Assembly (NCBI GenBank): GCA_026387055.1
Contig: JAPLML010000504.1
Coordinates: forward strand, 1-6,348
Length of the DNA: 6,348 nt
DNA from: Planctomycetota bacterium
GTDB taxonomy: Bacteria > Planctomycetota > Phycisphaerae > FEN-1346
Direction of reading: 5' to 3'
The notes under the pieces were generated by a model. The model searched no databases, was not told the origin of the DNA, and saw only the letters and a list, made by a program, of their open reading frames with translations. Positions 1-5,453 of the stretch are shown piece after piece. Position numbers and translations under genes: made by a program. Position 1 is the stretch's first letter, and every line of letters starts with the position of its first letter.

Positions 1-878
1 TGACGGGCCAGCTCACGTTCACCGCCGCCGTGGGGCAGGGCGGCAAGGTCCGCGCCTTCTTCTCCGACAATAACGGCCTCGACTGGAGAGAGATCGCCGC
101 GGCCGAGACGCCGGGCGAGCTGAAGGTGGACCTCCAGAAGCTCGTCGTGCGCCGCTATGACTACCGGCTGCGGTTCGTGCTGAGCGGCAAGGGCACGGGC
201 CTCGACGCGCTGAAGCTCGTGCACGACCTCCAGCTCTCGCAGCGGGCGCTGCCGACGCTGACCCGCGGCCCCAACAAGATCGCCTTCTCGGCCGGGCCGC
301 CGGAAGGCACGATCGTCATCGAGGGTGCCAGCCAGCCGGAGTACAAGGGCAAGCAGGTGGTGCTCTCCGATTTCCACCCGACGCTGGCGGGCGTCGAGGA
401 GCAGTTCCTCCGCGTGACCGGCCAGCCCGCCGAGGTCACGTTCCCCATCTCGACGCCGGGCGACATGACGCGCCTGACGTTCGGCGGCCACTTCCGCGCC
501 CGCGACAAGGCCGACAAGTGGGACATGCAGGTCTCGTTCGACGGCGGCAAGACCTTCAAGACGGTCGACACTGCCGCCGGGCCGACCCAGGGGGCGTGCA
601 AGTTCGTGACCGTGAGCGACGTCCCGGCCGGCGCGCGGCAGGCGCTCGTCCGCTGGTCCGGCACGCAGCGGAATACGACGTGCCTCTTCAGCCTCCGCAT
701 CGGCGCCGACTACAAGGAACCCGCCGGCGGCTGGCGGCCGGTCCGGATCAAGTACGTCTTGGAAGAGGGCGGCATCGAGAAGAGAGACGTTCACGTGGCC
801 GCCCAGCCCGAGGAGACCTACACGATCACCTGCGAGACCGCGCCCGAGATGAAGAGCGTCATCCTGGAGCTGGATTAG
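1..878 (+). CDS. Secreted beta-sandwich protein with Asp-box-like motifs, 3' part only
   Basis: The frame is already open at the left edge (first whole codon at 3, reading TGQLTFTAAV), so the gene is cut by the window and the GTG at 30 need not be its start. It ends with TAG at 876-878. The visible part is almost all beta-strand-like sequence and looks like two related sandwich modules in tandem, roughly 3-310 and 400-710. Each carries an Asp-box-like motif (S-x-D/N-x-G-x-x-W/F): SDNNGLDW at 63-86 and SFDGGKTF at 534-557. Asp-boxes mark sialidase/BNR-type and other extracellular beta proteins, but two motifs do not make a propeller and no catalytic residues are visible. The C-terminus is a small module (about 730-875) with alternating polar and hydrophobic residues. 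I do not recognise a specific family; carbohydrate or surface binding is an inference. No membrane anchor is seen in this part. Hairpin copy 1 begins 43 bases after the stop. Confidence 0.85.
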   Translation, partial: TGQLTFTAAVGQGGKVRAFFSDNNGLDWREIAAAETPGELKVDLQKLVVRRYDYRLRFVLSGKGTGLDALKLVHDLQLSQRALPTLTRGPNKIAFSAGPPEGTIVIEGASQPEYKGKQVVLSDFHPTLAGVEEQFLRVTGQPAEVTFPISTPGDMTRLTFGGHFRARDKADKWDMQVSFDGGKTFKTVDTAAGPTQGACKFVTVSDVPAGARQALVRWSGTQRNTTCLFSLRIGADYKEPAGGWRPVRIKYVLEEGGIEKRDVHVAAQPEETYTITCETAPEMKSVILELD

Positions 879-921
879 CCGAGCGCTCAGCCAAGCGTTT
901 GCGCGGCGGGTCAGGATACCT

Positions 922-1074
922 GCACGTGTTTGGCGTCATGCCTGATTGCCGGGTGGCACGGTCACAGCCTGCCCGCCGCGGCGGGCGCTTTTGCGTGGCC
1001 GTGCATGGTCACGTGGGGGAGCAAGCACGGCCACGCAAAAGCGCGTGACCGTGCCACCCACGCCGAACACGTAC
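922..1074. mobile_element. MITE-like hairpin element, copy 1
   Basis: A 153-bp element folds almost completely on itself. Terminal arms are GCACGTGTTTGGCGT (922-936) and its near-complement at 1060-1074. After a 14-nt left-side spacer (937-950), outer arms 951-965 and 1045-1059 pair perfectly, and inner arms 985-1004 and 1025-1044 pair perfectly over 20 bp. The loop is atggtcacgtgggggagcaa (1005-1024). The left arm has an extra 19 nt (966-984), which with neighbouring bases forms a perfect 16-bp palindrome GCCCGCCGCGGCGGGC (971-986). It shares ends, spacer, arms and loop with copy 2 at 3589-3741. No coding capacity is likely. The flanking 8-mers (914-921 and 1075-1082) agree at only 5 of 8 positions, so a target duplication is not convincing here. 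The 15-bp ends could be extended by two bases (920 and 1076). Confidence 0.85.
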
Positions 1075-1112
1075 AGAGACCCGCTCGCGCGACATGGGGG
1101 CTTCCACTGCAC

Positions 1113-1116
1113 GGAG
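1113..1116 (+). promoter_or_regulatory. Shine-Dalgarno GGAG fixing the GTG start of the GH13-type gene
   Basis: GGAG lies 8 nt before the GTG at 1125. The GTG opens a hydrophobic signal sequence. The open frame continues upstream to 930, but that stretch is hairpin copy 1 and its flank, so this site decides the start. Confidence 0.7.
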
Positions 1117-1124
1117 AATCCAAC

Positions 1125-3482
1125 GTGGCCATCTGCGAATATCTGCTGATCGCCGGCCTCCTGCTCTTCGCCGCCGCCACGGCGCAGGCGGCGGCGCCGG
1201 TGCGGATCGAGAACGCGCGGATGGCCCTCGAGTTCGATCCCGCCACGGGGGCGTGGACGGGCTTGGTGGACAAGGCCACCGGCGATAACCTTGCCGGCGG
1301 GCCGGCCGCGGGCGTGCCGGTCGGCCTGTCGGTCCCGCGGCTGGACCTGGCGGCGCTGGAGGCCGCCGTCGCCGCAGGCAAGGCGATCTCGGTCGAAGGA
1401 ACCTGGCGCTTCGCCGCCGAACCCAAGGAAGCCGATCCCGCCCGACTCGCCGCCCCCGGGCTCGATGATAAGGCATGGGAGACCACGCCCGTGCCCAGCC
1501 GCGCGGATGCCGGCGACCGCCGGCTCCAGGACCGCGTGGGGGCGTTCTGGTACCGCACGACCGCGACGCCGCCGGGCGCCTGGTCGGGCCGCGACCTCGC
1601 CCTTGTCATCGGCGCGGTGGACGATTTCGACACGACATATTTCAATGGCGAGCAGATCGGCATCACCGACGCCGGCACCCCGCGCCACTGGGAAACGCCC
1701 CGGCGCTACGTCATCCCCGCGCGGCGGGTGCGCTTCGGCCAACCGAACACGCTGGCCGTCAGGGCGTTCAACGGCGCGTTCGCGGGCGGCATCCTGGGGC
1801 CTGTGCGGCTCGGCCTGGCCGAGGCGCTGCCCGAGCCGGCGGCGGCCGTCGCGCTCGTTTCGCACAAGCCCTCGGCGGACGGGCGGACGCTCGACATGAC
1901 GCTGCGGGCCGGCCCGTGGCTCGTTCACGTCGTTAGCCGTGGAGAAAACGCCCGCATGACCGGCGACTCCTCCCATACTGCGGGCCGTGGGATCGTTGAC
2001 TTCACCCCACAGGTGCAACCCTTTTGGGCGAGGTTCCATCAGGGTAGGGGCAATACGCGGGCGCTCCTGCGGCCGCGTGTGCAAGGGGTTGAAGCCGGTA
2101 TCCTTCATCCCGAGCGGCCCAAAAATATGCCGTCCGTCCGTCCGATCCACGAGGCGGTGAGCCTGCGCCCGCCGGCGGGGGGCCTCGAGCGACTGGCCGA
2201 GAAGGTTCTGTACTGCGGCCATCCCGGCGGCATGCCGGAGAAAGGTTTCCGGGGGTACGGCGGCTTCAAGGTCCTCGAAGCCTACCTGCCGACGCTCCGC
2301 AAGATGGGGGTCGACCTCCTGTGGCTCCTGCCCATCTTCGAGCATGGCGACGGCGTGAAGTGGAACCTGTACTCGCCCTTCGACCACTTCAGGATCAGCC
2401 CGCTCTACGGGACGCCCGAGGAACTGAAGAGCCTTTCGGCGAGCGCCGAGCGCGCGGGCATCCGCCTGATGTTCGACCTCGTGCCGCACGGCCCGCCCGA
2501 CTCTACGCCCCTGGCGAAGGCCCACCCGGAGTGGGTCTGCCTTGACGAGGCCGGCAAGCCCACCTACGTGTGGGGCCAGTTGGCGTTCGACAACGCCCAC
2601 CCGGGCTGGCAGGACTCCATGCGCCGCGCCGCCGAGCACAACGCCCGCGAGTACGGCGCCGTCGGGGCGCGGGTCGACGTGGCCTCCGGCAGTCCGCCCA
2701 ACTGGGATCCCCGCGCGGGATATCGGCCGAGCCACTCGACCCTCGGCGGCGGCCTGGGGATGGACCGGGCCATCCGCGAGGGGTTCCTGCGCGTCCACAA
2801 GACCGTCCTCCTTCTGCCCGAGGAGTACACGGGCGCCAATATCTTCTATCGCGACGCCGACCTGACCTACGACTGCCAGCTCTTCTTTCTCCTCGTCGAT
2901 CTCCAGGCGACGCAGGCGCCGCCCGACGAGTGGGCCGAGCGCCTCCAGCGGTTCCTGCACGACCAGTCGCTGACCCTGCCGCCGGGGGCGATCAAGATGC
3001 GCTGGACCGCCAACCACGACACGGTCTCGTGGACGTTCCAGAAGAAGCGGACGCGCGACGCCTACGGCCCCGAGCGCGCGCGGGCGCTGCTGGCGCTCTC
3101 GTGCCTGATCGGCGGCGCGCCGATGATCTATCAGGGCGAGGAAGACCCGGCCCTGTACGGCGGGAAGGGGGATTCGCTTGTCGAGGACATCGCCCGCCTC
3201 ATCGCGTGCCGCAAGCGCCTGCCGGCCCTGGCGCGGGGCACGGCCGATTACCAGGCGGTGCGGGCCTCGGGCGGCGTGTTTGCCTGCCTGCGCGAGCTCG
3301 GCGACGGGAGAGCCCTCGTGCTCGTGAGCTTCAACCCGAAGCCGGTGACGAGCGCGCTCGCGCTGCCGGCGCCGGTGCGATCGGTTCAGCGATGGAAAGA
3401 CGAATTGACGGGTGAAGAACTGTCCGCATCGGCCGTGCCGATGGCCAACCACCAGGTCCGCGTGCTTGCCCCGATCCGATAG
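1125..3482 (+). CDS. Exported GH13-type glycoside hydrolase with GH2-like jelly-roll domain
   Basis: The product is 785 aa from the GTG at 1125. Residues 1-22 look like a signal peptide (LLIAGLLLF core, cleavage near AQA), though without the usual basic residue at the front. Residues 25-85 open a beta-supersandwich-like domain (VRIENARMALEFD). Residues about 88-236 resemble the sugar-binding jelly-roll of GH2 enzymes (WRFAAEP, FWYRTTATPP, FNGEQIG, NTLAVRAFNG). Residues about 358-700 are an alpha-amylase-type barrel with the four conserved GH13 blocks: DLVPHG (D451), GARVDVAS (nucleophile D518), LLPEEY (acid/base E566 or E567) and TANHDT (D632). A C-terminal beta domain covers about 719-785. 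The expected role is cleavage of an alpha-glucan or related glycan outside the cytoplasm; the substrate cannot be read from sequence. Block I has PHG where NH is usual. Residues about 268-335 are encoded by DNA that looks like an antisense beta-lactamase fragment, so the protein may be altered or the join artificial. Confidence 0.83.
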   Translation: MAICEYLLIAGLLLFAAATAQAAAPVRIENARMALEFDPATGAWTGLVDKATGDNLAGGPAAGVPVGLSVPRLDLAALEAAVAAGKAISVEGTWRFAAEPKEADPARLAAPGLDDKAWETTPVPSRADAGDRRLQDRVGAFWYRTTATPPGAWSGRDLALVIGAVDDFDTTYFNGEQIGITDAGTPRHWETPRRYVIPARRVRFGQPNTLAVRAFNGAFAGGILGPVRLGLAEALPEPAAAVALVSHKPSADGRTLDMTLRAGPWLVHVVSRGENARMTGDSSHTAGRGIVDFTPQVQPFWARFHQGRGNTRALLRPRVQGVEAGILHPERPKNMPSVRPIHEAVSLRPPAGGLERLAEKVLYCGHPGGMPEKGFRGYGGFKVLEAYLPTLRKMGVDLLWLLPIFEHGDGVKWNLYSPFDHFRISPLYGTPEELKSLSASAERAGIRLMFDLVPHGPPDSTPLAKAHPEWVCLDEAGKPTYVWGQLAFDNAHPGWQDSMRRAAEHNAREYGAVGARVDVASGSPPNWDPRAGYRPSHSTLGGGLGMDRAIREGFLRVHKTVLLLPEEYTGANIFYRDADLTYDCQLFFLLVDLQATQAPPDEWAERLQRFLHDQSLTLPPGAIKMRWTANHDTVSWTFQKKRTRDAYGPERARALLALSCLIGGAPMIYQGEEDPALYGGKGDSLVEDIARLIACRKRLPALARGTADYQAVRASGGVFACLRELGDGRALVLVSFNPKPVTSALALPAPVRSVQRWKDELTGEELSASAVPMANHQVRVLAPIR
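1926..2129 (-). pseudogene. Beta-lactamase/PBP4B-family (PF00144-type) gene fragment, antisense inside the GH13-type gene
   Basis: Read on the minus strand from 2129 down to 1926, the DNA encodes about 68 residues with the C-terminal signature of serine beta-lactamase-fold hydrolases. These are HIFGPLGMKDTGFNP, then RIAPT, GEVNDPTAR and GGVAGHAGVFSTANDV, in the family's order and spacing (compare PLGM-x-D-T, APTE, GEVHD, GGxAGHAGLFSTA in PBP4B/YfeW-like proteins). The catalytic SxxK and YxN regions are absent, so this is a fragment with no activity of its own. The similarity stops near both ends. GC is about 62% by hand count, against nearly 80% in the 120 bases before and 77% just after 2160. 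The exact breakpoints are uncertain by about 15 bases. The plus-strand frame of the hydrolase stays open across it. It may be a real insertion or replacement, or an assembly chimera. Confidence 0.82.
2130..2144. repeat. Short (CCGT)n tandem repeat at the fragment boundary
   Basis: CCGTCCGTCCGTCCG is 3.75 copies of a 4-base unit. It sits exactly where the antisense beta-lactamase similarity ends, so it may mark the right junction. Confidence 0.8.
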
Positions 3483-3580
3483 TGCCGCACCTTGCGAGGA
3501 TTTTGCGGAGCAACCCAGATAGGGTCAAGAGCGAACTGCCACGGCCAGACAACCGGGAACGGAGGCCACAATAACCACGG

Positions 3581-3589
3581 GTTGGCAAG
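3581..3589. repeat. Left copy of direct repeat flanking hairpin copy 2 (target duplication)
   Basis: GTTGGCAAG occurs here and again at 3742-3750, immediately outside both ends of the element. The last G could belong to the element, so the duplication is 8 or 9 bp. Confidence 0.8.
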
Positions 3590-3741
3590 TACGTGTTTGG
3601 CGTCATGCCTGATTGCCGGGTGGCACGGCCACGCGCCTTTGCGTGGCCGTGCATGGTCATGTGGGGGAGCAAGCACGGCCACGCAAAGGCGCCCGCCGCG
3701 GCGGGCAGGCTGTGACCGTGCCACCCACGCTAGACACGCAC
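3589..3741. mobile_element. MITE-like hairpin element, copy 2, with target duplication
   Basis: This 153-bp copy has terminal arms GTACGTGTTTGGCGT (3589-3603) and 3727-3741, matching at 12 of 15 positions. The spacer at 3604-3617 is identical to that of copy 1. Outer arms 3618-3632 and 3712-3726 have one mismatch. Inner arms 3633-3652 and 3673-3692 are perfect over 20 bp. The loop (3653-3672) differs from copy 1 at one base. The 19-nt extra segment is on the right arm (3693-3711), the opposite side from copy 1. The perfect flanking repeat GTTGGCAAG supports insertion by a transposase. No transposase is encoded here, so a non-autonomous element moved in trans is likely. I cannot name the parent IS family. 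Confidence 0.85.
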
Positions 3742-3750
3742 GTTGGCAAG
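3742..3750. repeat. Right copy of direct repeat flanking hairpin copy 2
   Basis: GTTGGCAAG, identical to 3581-3589. It abuts the right terminal arm and precedes CG and the right half of the split stem. Confidence 0.8.
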
Positions 3751-3775
3751 CGACCCGTGGCACATGGGAAGAGGA

Positions 3776-5131
3776 TCAGGGCGATGCCTTCGCGTGGTTG
3801 TCGGCCTCGAAGAGGCGGCCGTCGGGCGCGAGGATCAGGAGGTCGTCGATCGCGTCGCCATGAAGGTCGGCGGCGGCCACGGGCGTGGCGGGGGAGAGCT
3901 TGAAGGGCACGGGGCGGTCGGGGGCGGCCACGAGCGCGCTGCCGCCGTCGAGCGCGGCCAGGAACGCGCCGAAGCCGCGGTTGACGAGGGGCGTCTTCTC
4001 GCCGGTCAGTCGCTCGAAGCCGGCGGGGGGGCCGCCGTCGGCATCGAGGGCATAGCGCACGATGCCGCCCGGCCGGACCGCGAGGACGTGCGGCCTTCCG
4101 TTGTCGCCCCAATCGCCGAACGCCGCTGCCAGGGCCGCCTCCTTCTCCTGCCAGAGGGCCACCGGCGACTTCTGCGACCACGGCTGGCCGGGCGCGCCGG
4201 GGTTCTCGAAGATCAGGACCGTTCCGCCGGCGAGGAGGAAAAGGGCGTCGGGCTTCTTGTCGCCGGTGACGTCGGCCAGGGCGGCGGCCAGCGGCTTGGC
4301 GCTGTCGGGCACCTGCAGCAGGGCCTTGGCCGGCGTGAACTTCCGGCCATCATTAATATAGATTTCTTTGCCCAGGAGGAGGTCCGGCTTGCCGTGGCCG
4401 CTCGCGTCGCCGAAGGCCGCCACGAGGCCGGGCGCGCCCGCCAGGCCCCACGTGGCGGTGGCGTCCTCGTAGCCGGCGCCGGCGGCCAGAAAGAGATGCG
4501 CGCCGTCGGCCGCTGCGACCACCAAGTCCGGCTTCTTGTCGCCGTTCACATCGGCGGCCGCCAGGAGCGTCGGCCTGGCGACGCCGAGTTTCGCGACCTC
4601 CTTGATGGCGCCGCGGAAGAAGTTGGGCTCCACCTTATTGAGAAGCGTCGATGGACCGGTCTTGAGTTCGCCGGCCATGCGGGCCAGGGCGACCGTGCGG
4701 CCGGGGAACGTCTGCTTGGCGTCGAAGACCTGCACGACGCGAAAGACCGGCGGCTTCGACTCCGGCACCCTCTGGGCCATGAGCCACGTGTCGGCCAGGT
4801 GGACGAGCGCGACGGCATTGCCCCGTTCTTCCGCGACGAAGAGCACGGCCGGCTGCCCGGCCGCCACTTTGGCGATGAGATCTTCGGGCGAGACGATCTG
4901 GACGCGGACCTTCTCGCCGGGGCTCTCGCCCTTGGCGGCGTCGGTCACCTTGACGTCGGCCACGCGGTTGTCGGGGTTGACGGCCGTGACCGTGCCGACC
5001 ACGACGGCCTTCGAGTCGGCGTAGATCTTCGAGACCGTGTTGTCGACGCGGATGACGGCCAGGGCCGGCGCCGCGCACGCCAGGACCGTCGCGGCCAGGG
5101 CCGATGCGAGAACCAGGTGCACCGACTTCAT
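3776..5131 (-). CDS. Exported FG-GAP/VCBS-type repeat protein
   Basis: The product is 451 aa, starting at the ATG complementary to 5129-5131, with AAAGGA six bases upstream. Residues 1-25 form a signal peptide (MKSVHLVLASALAATV..., cleavage after APALA). Cys19 lies in VLAC, a poor lipobox, so a lipoprotein is less likely. Residues 26 to about 180 are a separate N-terminal region of beta character (VVVGTVTAV, KVRVQIV, PAVLFVAEE) that I do not recognise. From about 190 to the end there are five FG-GAP-like blades with calcium-binding-type loops: DVNGDKKPD (194-202), DASGHGKPD (242-250), DVTGDKKPD (287-295), DWGDNGRPH (340-348, degenerate) and DLHGDAIDD (422-430). Such repeats form integrin-alpha-like beta-propellers outside the cell; binding or scaffolding is the usual inference and no enzyme motif is seen. 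Five visible blades fall short of the usual seven. Hairpin copies 2 and 3 flank the gene. Confidence 0.88.
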   Translation of the reverse strand: MKSVHLVLASALAATVLACAAPALAVIRVDNTVSKIYADSKAVVVGTVTAVNPDNRVADVKVTDAAKGESPGEKVRVQIVSPEDLIAKVAAGQPAVLFVAEERGNAVALVHLADTWLMAQRVPESKPPVFRVVQVFDAKQTFPGRTVALARMAGELKTGPSTLLNKVEPNFFRGAIKEVAKLGVARPTLLAAADVNGDKKPDLVVAAADGAHLFLAAGAGYEDATATWGLAGAPGLVAAFGDASGHGKPDLLLGKEIYINDGRKFTPAKALLQVPDSAKPLAAALADVTGDKKPDALFLLAGGTVLIFENPGAPGQPWSQKSPVALWQEKEAALAAAFGDWGDNGRPHVLAVRPGGIVRYALDADGGPPAGFERLTGEKTPLVNRGFGAFLAALDGGSALVAAPDRPVPFKLSPATPVAAADLHGDAIDDLLILAPDGRLFEADNHAKASP

Positions 5132-5137
5132 CGCCCG

Positions 5138-5143
5138 TCCTTT
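5138..5143 (-). promoter_or_regulatory. Shine-Dalgarno AAAGGA of the FG-GAP gene
   Basis: The plus strand reads TCCTTT, giving AAAGGA on the minus strand, six bases before the ATG. Hairpin copy 3 begins only ten bases further upstream. Confidence 0.65.
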
Positions 5144-5153
5144 CTTCGCAAGC

Positions 5154-5238
5154 GGGTGGCACGGTCACGCGCCGTTGCGTGGCCGTGCATCATCTGACGC
5201 CACGCACGGCCACCCAACAGCGGGTGGCCGTGCCACCC
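5154..5238. repeat. Hairpin repeat, copy 3 (short variant)
   Basis: An 85-bp inverted repeat related to the core of copies 1 and 2. Outer arms 5154-5168 and 5224-5238 have one mismatch in 15 and carry the same GGGTGGCACGG motif. Inner arms 5169-5188 and 5204-5223 match at 17 of 20. It has a different 15-nt loop (5189-5203), and lacks the terminal GTACGTGTTTGGCGT arms, the 14-nt spacer and the 19-nt extra segment. No direct repeat is visible at its edges. It is either an older trimmed copy or a separate subfamily. Confidence 0.8.
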
Positions 5239-5282
5239 GGCCTATCCGGTTGCCACCCCCAAGACAGTCGTTCGACCCCGCC

Positions 5283-5331
5283 GCGGGAGCGGCGGGAGAT
5301 TCCTCTGTGCGGCGTCTCCCGCTGCTCCCGC
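5283..5331. repeat. Second type of inverted repeat, with a competing inner hairpin
   Basis: Arms 5283-5299 (GCGGGAGCGGCGGGAGA) and 5315-5331 pair over 17 positions with one mismatch around a 15-nt loop. The right arm can instead form a perfect 8-bp hairpin, CCCGCTGC (5318-5325), TCCC loop, GCAGCGGG (5330-5337), so the two folds exclude each other. No T-run follows on either strand, so a simple intrinsic terminator is unlikely. It is unrelated in sequence to the three GGGTGGCACGG hairpins. Confidence 0.7.
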
Positions 5332-5405
5332 AGCGGGCTCGGAACCAAGCAAGAACCGCGACATTTTTCGGCATTACTTTCAACACCCACGCCCGCCACT
5401 TGGGT

Positions 5406-5418
5406 TGCATATTATACT
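5406..5418 (+). promoter_or_regulatory. Possible promoter -10 region of the TPR gene
   Basis: TTGCATATTATACT is an isolated A/T-rich patch in very GC-rich DNA. TATACT (5413-5418) matches five of six bases of TATAAT and lies 35 bases before the ATG. No good -35 box is seen at the usual distance, so this is tentative. Confidence 0.35.
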
Positions 5419-5443
5419 GCGTCACAGGACCACCTGATGACTT

Positions 5444-5448
5444 GGAGG
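5444..5448 (+). promoter_or_regulatory. Shine-Dalgarno GGAGG of the TPR gene
   Basis: GGAGG stands five bases before the ATG at 5454 and supports that start over nearby out-of-frame ATGs. Confidence 0.75.
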
Positions 5449-5453
5449 CGGAG

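Larger units (their letters stand above)
3575..3760 (-). terminator. Stem-loop between convergent genes, split by hairpin copy 2
   Basis: CCACGGGT (3575-3582) and ACCCGTGG (3753-3760) are perfect complements on either side of hairpin copy 2. Removing the element and one copy of the direct repeat leaves an 8-bp stem with the 9-nt loop TGGCAAGCG. It lies between a plus-strand stop (3482) and a minus-strand stop (3776-3778). On the minus strand the stem is followed by TTATTGT, a weak T-rich tail. An ancestral terminator for the FG-GAP gene is the natural reading, though not proven. Confidence 0.5.

Noticed and set aside
951..1059. Hairpin copies as ordinary intrinsic terminators
   Set aside because: They have no T-run after the stem on either strand and share precise ends, spacer and loop, which fits a repeat family better.
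922..1074. CRISPR array or tRNA/rRNA gene
   Set aside because: The repeats are three dispersed self-complementary hairpins, not regularly spaced direct repeats. No cloverleaf or rRNA sequence was seen anywhere in the window.
914..1082. Possible target duplication around hairpin copy 1 (914-921 and 1075-1082)
   Set aside because: Only 5 of 8 bases agree, which is not distinguishable from chance.
930..1124. In-frame N-terminal extension of the hydrolase upstream of 1125
   Set aside because: It is mostly translation of hairpin copy 1. The GTG at 1125 has GGAG at good spacing and opens a signal peptide.
936..3452. Long minus-strand open frame (838 codons) opposite the hydrolase
   Set aside because: It arises from GC-rich codon structure on the plus strand. 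Only 1926-2129 resembles a known family; the rest is low-complexity Arg/Gly/Ala-rich sequence.
3492..3903. Small plus and minus frames across hairpin copy 2
   Set aside because: They translate the inverted repeat (recurrent GGTAT and RRAPLRG-like words) and have no independent support.
3743..5197. Long plus-strand open frame (484 codons) opposite the FG-GAP gene
   Set aside because: The minus-strand frame has a signal peptide, an RBS and repeated calcium-loop motifs. The plus frame has none and runs into hairpin copy 3.
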